Below are positions 1-8,799 of a stretch of 12,677 nt of DNA, one piece after another. Positions within the stretch are counted from its first letter, which is position 1; each line of letters starts with the position of its first letter. The translations under genes and the position numbers were made by a program. This DNA is from Ramicandelaber brevisporus (taxonomy: Eukaryota; Kickxellomycota; Ramicandelaberales; Ramicandelaberaceae), in assembly GCA_025201865.1 (NCBI GenBank), contig MU603229.1:1-12677 (forward strand), given 5' to 3'. The notes beneath the pieces are model-generated. The model saw only the letters and a list, made by a program, of their open reading frames with translations. It did not search any database and was not told the origin of the DNA.

Positions 1-400
1 TGCTACTGCTACTGATATCGGCGTTTTCTGTTTTTGTCATGTCCCATTAGCGCACATTGACATCACACGGGTACAGAAAGAAGCCTCGGTGGTCGCAGGT
101 TCAATGTCACCTGGGGAACCAGCATCCTGTGAATTGGTGCGACGAATCACGCGCTCGTTTTCAGCCCTTGGTTGTGTTCGAGTAGCTCGCATTCATGACA
201 ACAGCGGTCTTGTTGGCTTCCTCCCTTTTTAATGACTGTTCCGCCGCTCACAACAATACATCGGCCCAGCCCTCGCCCGCTCACCTCTCTTCTCTTCTTT
301 TTGCACGATTCATACACAAAATTTCTCCGGTTGCTCGTCTGTCTTTGTTTGCTCATTCTCTCTTTTGTGTCACTCTCTGCTTCCTGATTGTCGTTGTTGA
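1..400. other. Upstream/leader region of the 7TM gene
   Basis: No gene is supported here. The stretch from about 280 to 400 is strongly pyrimidine-rich on the plus strand (runs of ctctcttctcttc type). The same composition precedes the Gly/Tyr-rich gene at 8800, which suggests a promoter or 5' leader. No TATA box is convincing. Short ORFs on both strands lack signal peptides, domains or homology that I recognise. Confidence 0.5.
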
Positions 401-2536
401 ATGGCAGTGCTGATCCACCACATTAGAAGGATATTGGCAGCCGTAGCTGTGGCTCTATTGTTGTGTGGTCTACGGCTCGTCAGTGCCAGCTTGAGGCTTG
501 AAGACACGAACAGCACTTTCCCATTATATGACTTCTATGGCGAGACTGACCCACGCCCGTACAACTTCACCGGCCAGCTCGTCAAAGCGTCCTTTGTGCC
601 CAACAGGCGCTGCGTGTTGGAGCCACGACTATCAGCAATCAATTCCACCACCGCAGCTGCTGGAGTTGCAATTCTGGTCGACGGCGACGAGTTGATCAAT
701 GCCGGCTGTGCATCCTTCTCGTGGGCTTTGCGATCTTTGCCAAGGTACTATCCCGGCTCAGCCGTGCCCTTCAACACTACAACGGTCATGATTTTCGTGT
801 CTGCGGACGACAGTACTGTGGCGTTTGGCTGCAAAGAGATCGACGTGCTGGACGACTACTGGTACGCTGTCCCGTCCAGAGTTCAGCTTGCACTGATTGG
901 CTCTGACACTGGCAAAATGCTCAGCAAATCGATTGCATTGTCTCCATCTGGCCAATTGTCGGTCACTCTTGCTCGCGAAGGTGGTCCATGGACCGAGTTC
1001 CGCGACTCAATCTATCTCGCGGTCTACACCTGGCTCATCCGAATCTTTGACGGCGTATTTGCTCTTCTCTCTCTTGTCATTCTCTTCCTCTCGTACACAA
1101 CCAGTGGCGCTGGCCCGGTTGGTTGGCTCAAGCCAGCCATGCTGCTTACCGTCTTCTACTTTGGTCTCGTGAACATTCTGTGCCAGATGCAGCGTCCCGA
1201 TCCCAACTGGCGCATCGTATGGCTTTATACAGCGTTCATGATTGGCAACGGTGTGTTTTCGCTGCTCATTGTGAGGTGGTCCGCCTTCATGCGGCGTCTT
1301 GGTGGATACAAAGTGCCATACTACATTCTACTGTCATTGTGCGCCGTTAACATTGCCTTCTTCTCGGCGGCAATGTTTGTGTCCATCGCAGCTGTCTACA
1401 GTCCACAGCAGAATTTGCGCCACGTCGGCTTCTTGATGTACACAACGCTGGGCACAGCTCTCTTCCTGGCCGAGGCAATTGTTGTTTGCTATGCTGGCTA
1501 TCTCTACATTGGCTACTTGCGATCATTGACTGCGTCACCTGGCATTGTTCGATTACTCCAGTTCGAAACTGCTTCGCTGTTCATCTTCTGTATTGGTAGA
1601 ATGCTCGTCTCTGTATCAACCGTGATGCTGGCCGCCAAGCGCATTACAACCATGGTTGAATGGTATGTGATGAACGGCTCATATCACATTGGTGTCTTTA
1701 TGTTACTTGGTGGACTAAACTGGATGTTCTGGTTGCAGCTCGATCACAAGACTGCATACGGCAACTACAATCCATCCACTGACAAGAGTGGGTCTCGCCA
1801 ATCGACTACGGTTCACGGCACTCACCTGTCGTCGCAGACTGGCAAAGTTGGCAGATGCTCCACCAACACTGGCACATTTTATGATACCTGTGACTACTCT
1901 AACAGCGGTATTAGCGGTGTTAGCGTTGGTGGTGTTGGTGATCCGACGATGCCAGGCGAAAAGACGCACTGTCGAAACATGCGTTTGATGAGCCTGCCTG
2001 AAGATGACTTGTTGTATCCCGAAAGCATTGCTGAGTCTACTACCCACCAGCATCGATATCCGCCAACATCGCGTACAGTTGATACACAGCCTTCAGTTCG
2101 TCGACACAATTCGAAGTGCAGTAGAAAGAGCCCGCCTCGCACTGATGAAAATGACGATGATGGCGATATCGACGGCACAGTCATGTTTTCAACAGCAAGC
2201 AATGTCAGTGGTACTGGTAGCAGTGTGCCGGTCAGGACCTCGCCAAGCCACGTTACAATAGACAGCTTTTTAGATGAGCTATACAATAATCAGCATGTGC
2301 AACGACAACAAGCTGCCAACATGTACTCGCTGCCTTCAAGAACGCGCTCACCATCTTTGGGAACGCCAATCACACCGCTGGCACCTTCTAATGTGACATT
2401 CCAAGATCAATTTGCTCAGCAGTCGCAGCAACACCAGCATCAACATCGCCATCAACATCAACCGCATCAACAGCATCCGCATCAACAGCAACAGTCGTCA
2501 CGATCCAATTCTCAGTTTCCACGTCACATTCTTTAA
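401..2536 (+). CDS. Seven-transmembrane receptor-like protein with secreted-type ectodomain
   Basis: The protein has 711 residues and no intron is visible. Residues 1-29 form a signal peptide (basic start, hydrophobic ILAAVAVALLL core, cleavage likely after VSA). Residues 30-200 are an ectodomain with N-glycosylation sequons NST, NFT, NST and NTT and four cysteines (71, 103, 144 and the signal-proximal region excepted). The pattern GVAILVDG...GCASFSWAL...VMIFVSADD...VPSRVQLALIGSDTG loosely resembles a protease-associated (PA) fold; this is inference. Seven hydrophobic segments follow at about 204-231, 242-263, 271-293, 306-333, 339-373, 385-411 and 421-447. Residues 448-711 form a polar, Ser/Thr-rich, presumably cytosolic tail ending in a His/Gln-rich stretch. 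The topology is that of a GPCR-like or GOST/TOM1-like 7TM protein, but I see no diagnostic motif (no DRY, no NPxxY), so the family is unassigned. The final codons and stop lie inside the first copy of a 134-bp tandem repeat. The start is the first ATG of the frame and gives a clean signal peptide. Confidence 0.85.
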   Translation: MAVLIHHIRRILAAVAVALLLCGLRLVSASLRLEDTNSTFPLYDFYGETDPRPYNFTGQLVKASFVPNRRCVLEPRLSAINSTTAAAGVAILVDGDELINAGCASFSWALRSLPRYYPGSAVPFNTTTVMIFVSADDSTVAFGCKEIDVLDDYWYAVPSRVQLALIGSDTGKMLSKSIALSPSGQLSVTLAREGGPWTEFRDSIYLAVYTWLIRIFDGVFALLSLVILFLSYTTSGAGPVGWLKPAMLLTVFYFGLVNILCQMQRPDPNWRIVWLYTAFMIGNGVFSLLIVRWSAFMRRLGGYKVPYYILLSLCAVNIAFFSAAMFVSIAAVYSPQQNLRHVGFLMYTTLGTALFLAEAIVVCYAGYLYIGYLRSLTASPGIVRLLQFETASLFIFCIGRMLVSVSTVMLAAKRITTMVEWYVMNGSYHIGVFMLLGGLNWMFWLQLDHKTAYGNYNPSTDKSGSRQSTTVHGTHLSSQTGKVGRCSTNTGTFYDTCDYSNSGISGVSVGGVGDPTMPGEKTHCRNMRLMSLPEDDLLYPESIAESTTHQHRYPPTSRTVDTQPSVRRHNSKCSRKSPPRTDENDDDGDIDGTVMFSTASNVSGTGSSVPVRTSPSHVTIDSFLDELYNNQHVQRQQAANMYSLPSRTRSPSLGTPITPLAPSNVTFQDQFAQQSQQHQHQHRHQHQPHQQHPHQQQQSSRSNSQFPRHIL

Positions 2537-3048
2537 CATTTTTTCTTCCGTTTTCTTCCATTGCTTTCTTGTTGCCTTTAGTTTCTTCTAATTTGTTAAC
2601 ACCTACTACTGCCATTACTATTACTATCACTACTAACAACACTACTCAGTTTCCACGTCACATTCTTTAACATTTTTTCTTCCGTTTTCTTCCATTGCTT
2701 TCTTGTTGCCTTTAGTTTCTTCTAATTTGTTAACACCTACTACTGCCATTACTATTACTATCACTACTAACAACACTACTCAGTTTCCACGTCACATTCT
2801 TTAACATTTTTTCTTCCGTTTTCTTCCATTGCTTTCTTGTTGCCTTTAGTTTCTTCTAATTTGTTAACACCTACTACTGCCATTACTATTACTATCACTA
2901 CTAACAACACTACTCAGTTTCCACGTCACATTCTTTAACATTTTTTCTTCCGTTTTCTTCCATTGCTTTCTTGTTGCCTTTAGTTTCTTCTAATTTGTTA
3001 ACACCTACTACTGCCATTACTATTACTATCACTACTAACAACACTACT
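2511..3048. repeat. 134-bp tandem repeat, four identical copies
   Basis: Copies start at 2511, 2645, 2779 and 2913, each with ctcagtttcc. By eye all four units are identical over 134 bp, and the identity ends at 3048. The first copy includes the last eight codons and the TAA of the 7TM gene, so later copies are duplicated CDS end plus 3' UTR. Each unit contains TACTAAC (2631, 2765, 2899, 3033). In the first three cases a CAG follows nine bases later, which is the arrangement of a yeast-type branchpoint and acceptor. Exact identity implies very recent expansion, active homogenisation or an assembly artefact. Confidence 0.97.
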
Positions 3049-3237
3049 ACTATCATCATCATTATCTTTTACTAGTTAGTGTCACTGTCATTGTCACTTG
3101 AGCTTGAGCTTGAGAAAATAATAATGTGTGCATGATATAAAACAAAACTAAAAGGTAAAAAAAAATGAATAGAGTAAAAAGGAATAAAGATTAAGATTAA
3201 GATTAATCAGTGTTACTAAGATATTAGTATTGATCAA
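3049..3237. other. Convergent intergenic spacer between the 7TM and SMG genes
   Basis: This is an AT-rich segment between two converging genes. It has a short run of gagctt units near 3100 and a hexamer run of attaag type at about 3187-3207. It probably holds the 3' ends of both transcripts. No coding potential is seen. Confidence 0.6.
3183..3188 (+). terminator. Candidate AATAAA polyadenylation signal of the 7TM gene
   Basis: This is the only exact AATAAA on the plus strand downstream of the 7TM stop. Using it gives a 3' UTR of about 650 nt that contains the whole 134-bp array. It also lies close to the 3' end of the opposing SMG gene, so the transcripts may overlap. Confidence 0.4.
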
Positions 3238-4480
3238 TTAACGCTTCAGCTGATCAATGAATCGTCTGCATTCATCAGCTGTAGCGACTTCCAATCCAAA
3301 CTGAGTTGCCCACCATCTCATCTCTCTATCCTCAGATACCAGCACAACCTTACGACGGCGTAGAATACGACCTGGAATGTCACCCTTGTACTTGAGATAA
3401 AAGTAGAGAGTTGTTCCAATCATTGGAGACAGATAGCTGGGCACATCTTCAAATCTCGGACGTTCTTCCAATGTGCCAGCTGGACTCTCGGATCGCAGTT
3501 CATCCTTTGGGTTCACAGTTCGCCATTGGCTAGATGGTGGAGGAATAAACGGTGCAGTTGCATTCTCTGGAGTAATAAAGTACGGTCTGGCGTCGTAAAA
3601 TCTCGTTAGTCGTTCATTGAGCTGTTGACCACGAATGTTGACTGCAGATACACTGCCGCTGTTCTCATTGTCATCCGAAGAGTTTGCCGCTGTTGTTTGC
3701 TGCTGCTGCTGTCGAGCGACTACAGTTGAGAATGCCTTTTCGAGATATCTAAAGCATTCACGAGTAGCAACACCAACTGAGCCAGAGTTTGATTTGATTC
3801 TATCAAGCTCACCAAGAGTAAAAGTTGGAACTAAAATAGTTGATCTGCCAGGTTCAGATGTCGATATCCATCGTCTAACTTGTCTAAGATTCCAAATCAA
3901 TACATCTGGTCCAATAACCCACAATTGGCGATTGGATGCATCGCCATCTGATGTGGCTGTAGCAGTGTTATATTTAACAATCACGTCTTGAACTGAATCC
4001 GATTCAGACACAGACATGGATCCAGGCTCGCCTTCAGATCCAGAGTCAGAGTCAGAGTCATTAACCACTTCTACGTCAGCAGTGATACTGATAGTAGGCT
4101 GAGCGGTAGCTGACGAAGAGGACACAGATTCAGATGGAGCCACATCAACTAAACCACCATCTTTTACAGTATTGACAGCCGGAATGGCATGACTAGGTGA
4201 AATGTTGGCTGTTGAAGTCGATTCTACAGTGGATGGCTGCTTGGCGGATGATGATGATGTTTCCAGTGGAGTGGACTGTGGTTCTCTGCGTGGTGGCTGA
4301 GCAATGGTGACTTTACTAGCCTGTGGAGGGACAAAGATACTTGACAAACCAGCTAGGTTAATTCCTTGAGTACGATTCGAGCCTTTGCTTGGCGATGCCT
4401 GTGGACTGGTTGAATGCTTCTGCGTTGGTTTCTGCGTTGGTTGTTGCTGTTGCTGTTGCTGTTTCTGCTGCTGTTGCTGT

Positions 4481-4565
<85 letters not shown>

Positions 4566-6774
4566 GCTGTTGTTGTTGCTGTTGTTGTTTCTGTTGCTGT
4601 TTCTGTTGCTGTTGTTGCTGTTGTTGCTGCTGTTGTTGTTTTTGTGTATAGGTGGCTTGGTTAGTTTGAGCAGGTTGAATTCTAGATACATATGCAAACT
4701 GTTTGAGATGGAATGTTGACAAATCTTCACTTAATCCAATAAATGGTAATGATGGTAAATTAACCAGAGTCTGTCCAAACAAGTATAATCTTCTGATAAT
4801 GCCAGCGACTAAATTAGACTGAGTATAGCCTCTCAGTAAAGAAGACGAATCATTCAGATCCAACGTGCAAATATCCAAAGCAGTATGAATTGATCTTAAA
4901 GGCATTACACCAAACACTAGCACATCGTGGGGCAATAGAATATGTGCTGCGCTTTGACTCTGCCATTGCAATTCAGAGTTGGCAGCTGCTTGTTTAAGAG
5001 TAGACAATGCTTTGATACCTGGACCAGATGGCCTAAATGCCTTTGTAGCCTCCTTGGCCTGACTTTCAACAGTGAAATTGGTAATCATTCCAAATACTTT
5101 AACAAATTGGTCACAGAAATAGCCAATACAATTGTGGAATGCCAGTCCATCGCTATTTGCTGCTGATGTCACTGCATACAAATATGCACTTGTTAATATA
5201 TCGCTATTGCTTTTAATTAAATCGCAAAACAATCCCAGCGCTGAAAAGTATAGAGTCTGCTTGCTGAATGGCAAGGAATGCGAAGATGAACTCATGTTTC
5301 CATATTCTGATGCCAAGTTACTATTAACACTACTATTATTAATATTACTACTGCCTCCATCCGAAGTAGACTTTGTATCGGCAGGTGATGGATAATGAGT
5401 GCCAATTACAGATGCTATGGTGGGCCAAATATGAGACCATATCATTGAATTAGACACTGCGTCTGGTGCAAGCTCAAGTTCAACAAATGGCAATAATGTG
5501 CGATGGCTTCCGGCACTGTGCTGATAGGAGAGTAGAATCCAACTCATTGCGCATGATAATACATCAAATGTAGTGCTGAGTAACTCCAACAACTGCTGTC
5601 TTAATCTATTACGCTCAGTCGGATTGTCGCTGTCGGTATTATTTAACTGATCATATGTCTGCCAAATAAACAAAACCAGCACAACTGTAACTGTAAATGT
5701 ATCTGCTGCATCTGCCTCGGACGATGCCGATGGCTGTGTAGGACGTCTATTGGGTCTCGCTTGACGTCTACCAAACCCTTGTTGCTGGTTACTAATAGCG
5801 ATTGCGCTAAACTGATTGTTAATATTAGCCATTAAGCCACGAATTGCAGTGTCTCTAATATCTCGATGCATTTTAGGATCATTGAAATCTTCACGTAGCA
5901 TCCGGCAGATCCATGTTACAATATATCTTCTAAATTGTGCCGTTGATGCAGCTGTTGAAGCAACTGTTGGCATCTGTGGAGGCGGAAGTCTAGATGATGC
6001 GGCACGCTGAGCTGCGGTCTGTTGCTGATATTGCTGATATTGTTGCTGTTGTTGCTGTTGAATTGGGATTGAATCCAAATCAGCATTGTTTCTAAGTATC
6101 GCACCAACGCAGCTTCTTAGATTTGCATTGATAATATTTGGGCGATGTGGATATGACAAAGCCAACAAATACCACATAATGGCATCTAATCCTACGTGTA
6201 AATGCTGGGCTACAATGGCCAATTGAGCATGCCCTCTTCCACTATCAAAATTAACTGCTATGGATCGTAAATACATGTTTCGTGCCGTTTCAAATCTACC
6301 TGGTGCATTCATTACAGAATAGGCACTTGTTGATTGATCGCGGTCAGCTGTTGTATCAGTGACACGAGGAGCAGGCAATGGACCCATTTGAAGTTCATAG
6401 TATCTGGCTACATCTCCCAAACAAATGTAAATTCGATGAATATATCTGGCAATAGAGCCACGGCCAGCCAATCTCTTCTCAAGGCGAGCATCCTCAGACG
6501 TAGATTCAGCTCCACCAGATTTGCGACTGCCCACTTTGATTGACATTCGCAACACTTCAAACCCAATGGATGATAGATCCACATGATTTCTGGCCACAAC
6601 AGTATTCAGACATGTATGATAGAACCCATTGGCTCTGTACAATAGACGAGTCAACTCACTCGACCAAAACTGTTCAGTATCAATAGCATTCACACTAGAT
6701 GAAGAAGAAGAAGAAGAAGAAGATGATGATGATGATGGCATATGCTGCGGATTACGTTGGTATTGCTGCGGCTT

Positions 6775-6808
<34 letters not shown>

Positions 6809-7146
6809 GGAGGTGGCGGATGCTGCTGGGGTGGTTGAATGGTAGCAGTATCACCCGATGCGACTGCAGCTGCACGTTGAGCGCGTCTTGCCAGTTCAAT
6901 AGGATCATAGAACACACTTCTCCACAGTCTCTCGTCTAACTGTCTTGCACACGCCTCCGTGGTATTGTTCAGAAGCAAATCATGGCACAGCTCTTGGAGA
7001 TGCAGGCGAAGCGTGCTACACTCTTCCAGATCGCGCTCAATTGTTGCTGGTCGAGCGTGTCCTGCGTTGCAACGCTGATGCAGCTGGCCAATCTGCTGCT
7101 CAAGACTGTCGATCCGTTGCAACACTATGTCAAACGGAGCTACCAT
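3238..7146 (-). CDS. EST1/SMG5-SMG6-type protein with C-terminal PIN domain and polyQ tracts
   Basis: The protein has 1302 residues from the chosen ATG at 7146. An in-frame ATG at 7380 would add 78 residues that overlap the protease gene and look like translated pyrimidine-rich leader, so I reject it. The N-terminus is helical (MVAPFDIVLQRIDSLEQQ), followed by LWRSVFYDPIEL at about 74-85, the EST1 N-terminal signature. After polyQ (about 114-125) and polySer (139-152) comes the 14-3-3/TPR-like EST1 domain, with ICLGDVARYYE near 242-252 and A...Y..A repeats up to about 350. A polyQ region of 68 codons lies at about 835-902, followed by an acidic Ser-rich linker. The PIN domain (from about 1075) has GPDVLIW (D1081), LVPTFTLGELD (D1115) and LVSEDREMRWWA (D1273). 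By family knowledge, EST1/SMG proteins act in nonsense-mediated decay or at telomeres, and SMG6 is the PIN endonuclease. Where SMG6 has its middle catalytic Asp this protein seems to read LSPMIG, so nuclease activity is doubtful and an SMG5-like role is possible. Confidence 0.9.
4441..4644 (-). repeat. Long CAG/CAA (polyQ) tract in the SMG gene
   Basis: The tract has 68 codons, 63 Gln and 5 Lys. On the plus strand it contains 15 uninterrupted CTG triplets (4483-4527) followed directly by 13 TTG triplets (4528-4566), flanked by mixed CTG/TTG/TTT. The pure CAG block is long enough to be length-unstable. The mixed flanks look like older, point-mutated repeat. Confidence 0.97.
6778..6807 (-). repeat. 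Second pure CAG repeat (ten units) in the SMG gene
   Basis: Ten CTG triplets on the plus strand encode Gln in the N-terminal part of the SMG-type protein. They follow a Pro-rich run and are followed, after a short linker, by a polySer tract encoded at about 6694-6738. Together they form a low-complexity insert between the EST1 N-terminal motif and the helical repeat domain. Confidence 0.95.
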
Positions 7147-7211
7147 CGAACTAACACTGGTAACACTGGCAACAGCAAAATAAAAAAAGGAAATCGTGAG
7201 TGGGGGAATGC
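7147..7211 (-). promoter_or_regulatory. 65-bp spacer between the protease stop and the SMG start
   Basis: This very short tandem spacer must hold the protease 3' end and part of the SMG leader. On the minus strand it has a T-rich tract (ccttttttattttg) followed by gttgccag, which looks like a 3' splice acceptor, 20 bases before the SMG ATG. No AATAAA is present on the minus strand. The SMG promoter probably lies inside the protease coding sequence. Confidence 0.45.
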
Positions 7212-8249
7212 TTAAGAAACAAAGACAAAGATAACACAGTGGGAAATCGCAAAGAGAATGATCGACATTGCCCAGTGCACGCATAATGGAAAATACCTTG
7301 TGCCATCTGCACCGCTGTGTAAAGTATGTGTGTTCATGACGAGCTGATGAGTAGACACGCCGGTTGTTTGCGTGATCCATGCAGTATGTGGTTGGATAAG
7401 TGCATAAAAGTAACCTGCATCTTTGCTTCCGCAGATCGCTTGCGAGGCATTATCCAGTGTGCCAAAGGATACAGCGCCAACTAGCGACCACAGTCCATTC
7501 TCATTGCGCAATAACGGTCCGCCCGAATCACCTCTGCATGGTGTGGCAGCTTCCTTCTTATCATTTGTGAACGGTGACGATTCGACAGAAGTTGCACACA
7601 TAATGCTATCCGCGTGTTGGTTGAAGGACGGCAGTCGATCTTGGCACTCGTCTCGCGTCCCAGCTACAACTGTAATCTTTTGTAGCCGAGTTGATGGTAA
7701 ACCATGTCCATCTCGGGATGAAGTTCCCCAGCCCATTGTCACCAAATGCTCACCGGGACTTATTGTTGCGTTTGATATCTGAGCTGCTGAAACCACTGTG
7801 CCATCCAATGTCACTGGTTCGGAAAGCTTCAGTAATGCCAGATCATTGAATGGTGGAGAGTCTTCCTTAGTGTACTCAAATCTTGGATGTAGTACAACTT
7901 TCTGCACGCTCGCTGCGACTCCAGCCCTGTGGTCAGCATTACGCAAAACGGACCCAACTTTGACTTGAATAGCCGATGGATCGACTGCTTTGGTTGACAT
8001 CGAATGCAAACCAAGAGTAACACAGTGACCAGCTGTCAATATCCACTGAGGTGCAAGGATTGTGCCAGTGCAAATACTTTGGCGTGCAGGACGAGAGGCT
8101 GTTATTGTGACAAGTGCAACAAATCCGAATTCGCCAGGTAACACGTCAGCGCCGCTAACTATTCGAGGCAGCACTGATTGTGGCCGCGCAAACTGCACAA
8201 ACTGTACAAACGCAACTGCTCCTAATGTAAACATTACTTGTAATTTCAT
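7212..8249 (-). CDS. Secreted S1-family (chymotrypsin-fold) serine protease with hydrophobic C-terminal tail
   Basis: The protein has 345 residues. Residues 1-23 form a signal peptide. A very short propeptide ends at R29, and I30-V-S-G is the mature N-terminus. The catalytic triad is intact: H75 in LTAGHC, D136 in FNDLALLKL and S242 in CRGDSGGPL. Cysteine pairs match the conserved disulphides (C60-C76, C202-C218, C238-C273). The position six residues before the catalytic Ser, which is Asp in trypsin, is T236 here, so cleavage after Lys/Arg is not expected although activation at R29 needs such a cut. The catalytic domain ends near W291-I292. A further 53 residues include a small-residue stretch (S312-G-A-D-G) and a hydrophobic terminus (about 319-345), resembling a GPI-anchor signal or membrane anchor. 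A TATATA lies 24 bp upstream of the ATG. The gene is divergent from the Gly/Tyr-rich gene and 65 bp upstream of the SMG gene. The fold and triad are certain; specificity and anchoring are inference. Confidence 0.94.
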   Translation of the reverse strand: MKLQVMFTLGAVAFVQFVQFARPQSVLPRIVSGADVLPGEFGFVALVTITASRPARQSICTGTILAPQWILTAGHCVTLGLHSMSTKAVDPSAIQVKVGSVLRNADHRAGVAASVQKVVLHPRFEYTKEDSPPFNDLALLKLSEPVTLDGTVVSAAQISNATISPGEHLVTMGWGTSSRDGHGLPSTRLQKITVVAGTRDECQDRLPSFNQHADSIMCATSVESSPFTNDKKEAATPCRGDSGGPLLRNENGLWSLVGAVSFGTLDNASQAICGSKDAGYFYALIQPHTAWITQTTGVSTHQLVMNTHTLHSGADGTRYFPLCVHWAMSIILFAISHCVIFVFVS

Positions 8250-8799
8250 TGTTTTTTTTGGTGATTAATGTGTATATACTCGGCAAGTTTGACAGTCTGT
8301 GATCAAGTGCTGAAGCAAAGAAGAGGTATCTGACAGCAGTAGGTCGTACAAACAGGAGGTGTAGCGACGATATTGAAATGCAGGAGACATCCATCTTGAA
8401 AGAGATAATAACTGTCGAGCCTCCTCTAACTTGTGTGAACAATATGATCCAGACTGTAGTGGCCCATGTCAAATGATTTAATGCTGGTGAAAGGGTCTAT
8501 TGTTTCTTGGGGGAAAGGCTGCATGCTAAGCATCTCTCTAACATCTCAAGTGGCCTCGCTTCGTTTATTCTTTCCTTCTTTCTTCTGGATGAATCTCCTT
8601 AATTTGGAAAGACTTGCCCGAAAACGCGGTTACTCCTTTACCATGTGGCAGATGTGTAATTTCTAACTCGCACGTCCATCATTGCGCAATTGAATCAACC
8701 TCTAGTCACCAGTGTATGTGCATTTGTCTCTCTTTTTGCTCTCATTCTTTTTTTGTGCCTTGCTATTCATCACACTTTTATCTACAATCAATCTGTACA
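8250..8799. promoter_or_regulatory. Divergent promoter region, protease (-) / Gly-Tyr-rich protein (+)
   Basis: These 550 bp separate two genes transcribed outward, both encoding proteins with signal peptides. The protease side carries TATATA at 8273-8278. The plus side from about 8715 to 8799 is pyrimidine-rich (tctctctttttgctctc type) up to the ATG. No coding sequence is convincing between them. A plus-strand frame that starts at 8614 only extends the Gly/Tyr-rich ORF upstream of its signal peptide. Confidence 0.55.
8273..8278 (-). promoter_or_regulatory. TATA-like box of the protease gene
   Basis: TATATA sits 24-29 bp upstream of the annotated protease ATG. If it is a real TATA box the leader would be almost absent, and translation could instead begin at the in-frame Met6, which still leaves a signal peptide. 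Confidence 0.35.

Noticed and set aside
96-113. T-arm-like hairpin caggt/acctg with ggttcaa, suggesting a tRNA
   Set aside because: The loop has eight bases rather than seven and no acceptor, D-arm or anticodon arm can be folded around it.
195-413. Short plus-strand ORF before the 7TM gene
   Set aside because: No recognisable features; it overlaps the start of the 7TM gene in another frame and lies in the pyrimidine-rich leader.
2511-3048. CRISPR array or transposon interpretation of the tandem repeat
   Set aside because: Units are directly adjacent without unique spacers, there are no terminal repeats or transposase, and the context is a eukaryotic 3' UTR.
4385-4719. Plus-strand ORFs of poly-Cys, poly-Ala/Val and poly-Leu
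   Set aside because: They are antisense readings of the CAG/CAA tract in the SMG gene; the minus frame alone continues through recognisable domains.
7147-7380. Upstream in-frame start of the SMG gene at 7380
   Set aside because: The 78 added residues overlap the protease gene, are unlike EST1 family N-termini and resemble translated pyrimidine-rich leader; the ATG at 7146 starts a helical segment leading into the LWRSVFY motif.
8614-8799. Upstream in-frame start of the Gly/Tyr-rich gene
   Set aside because: It would place the clear signal peptide 62 residues inside the protein.
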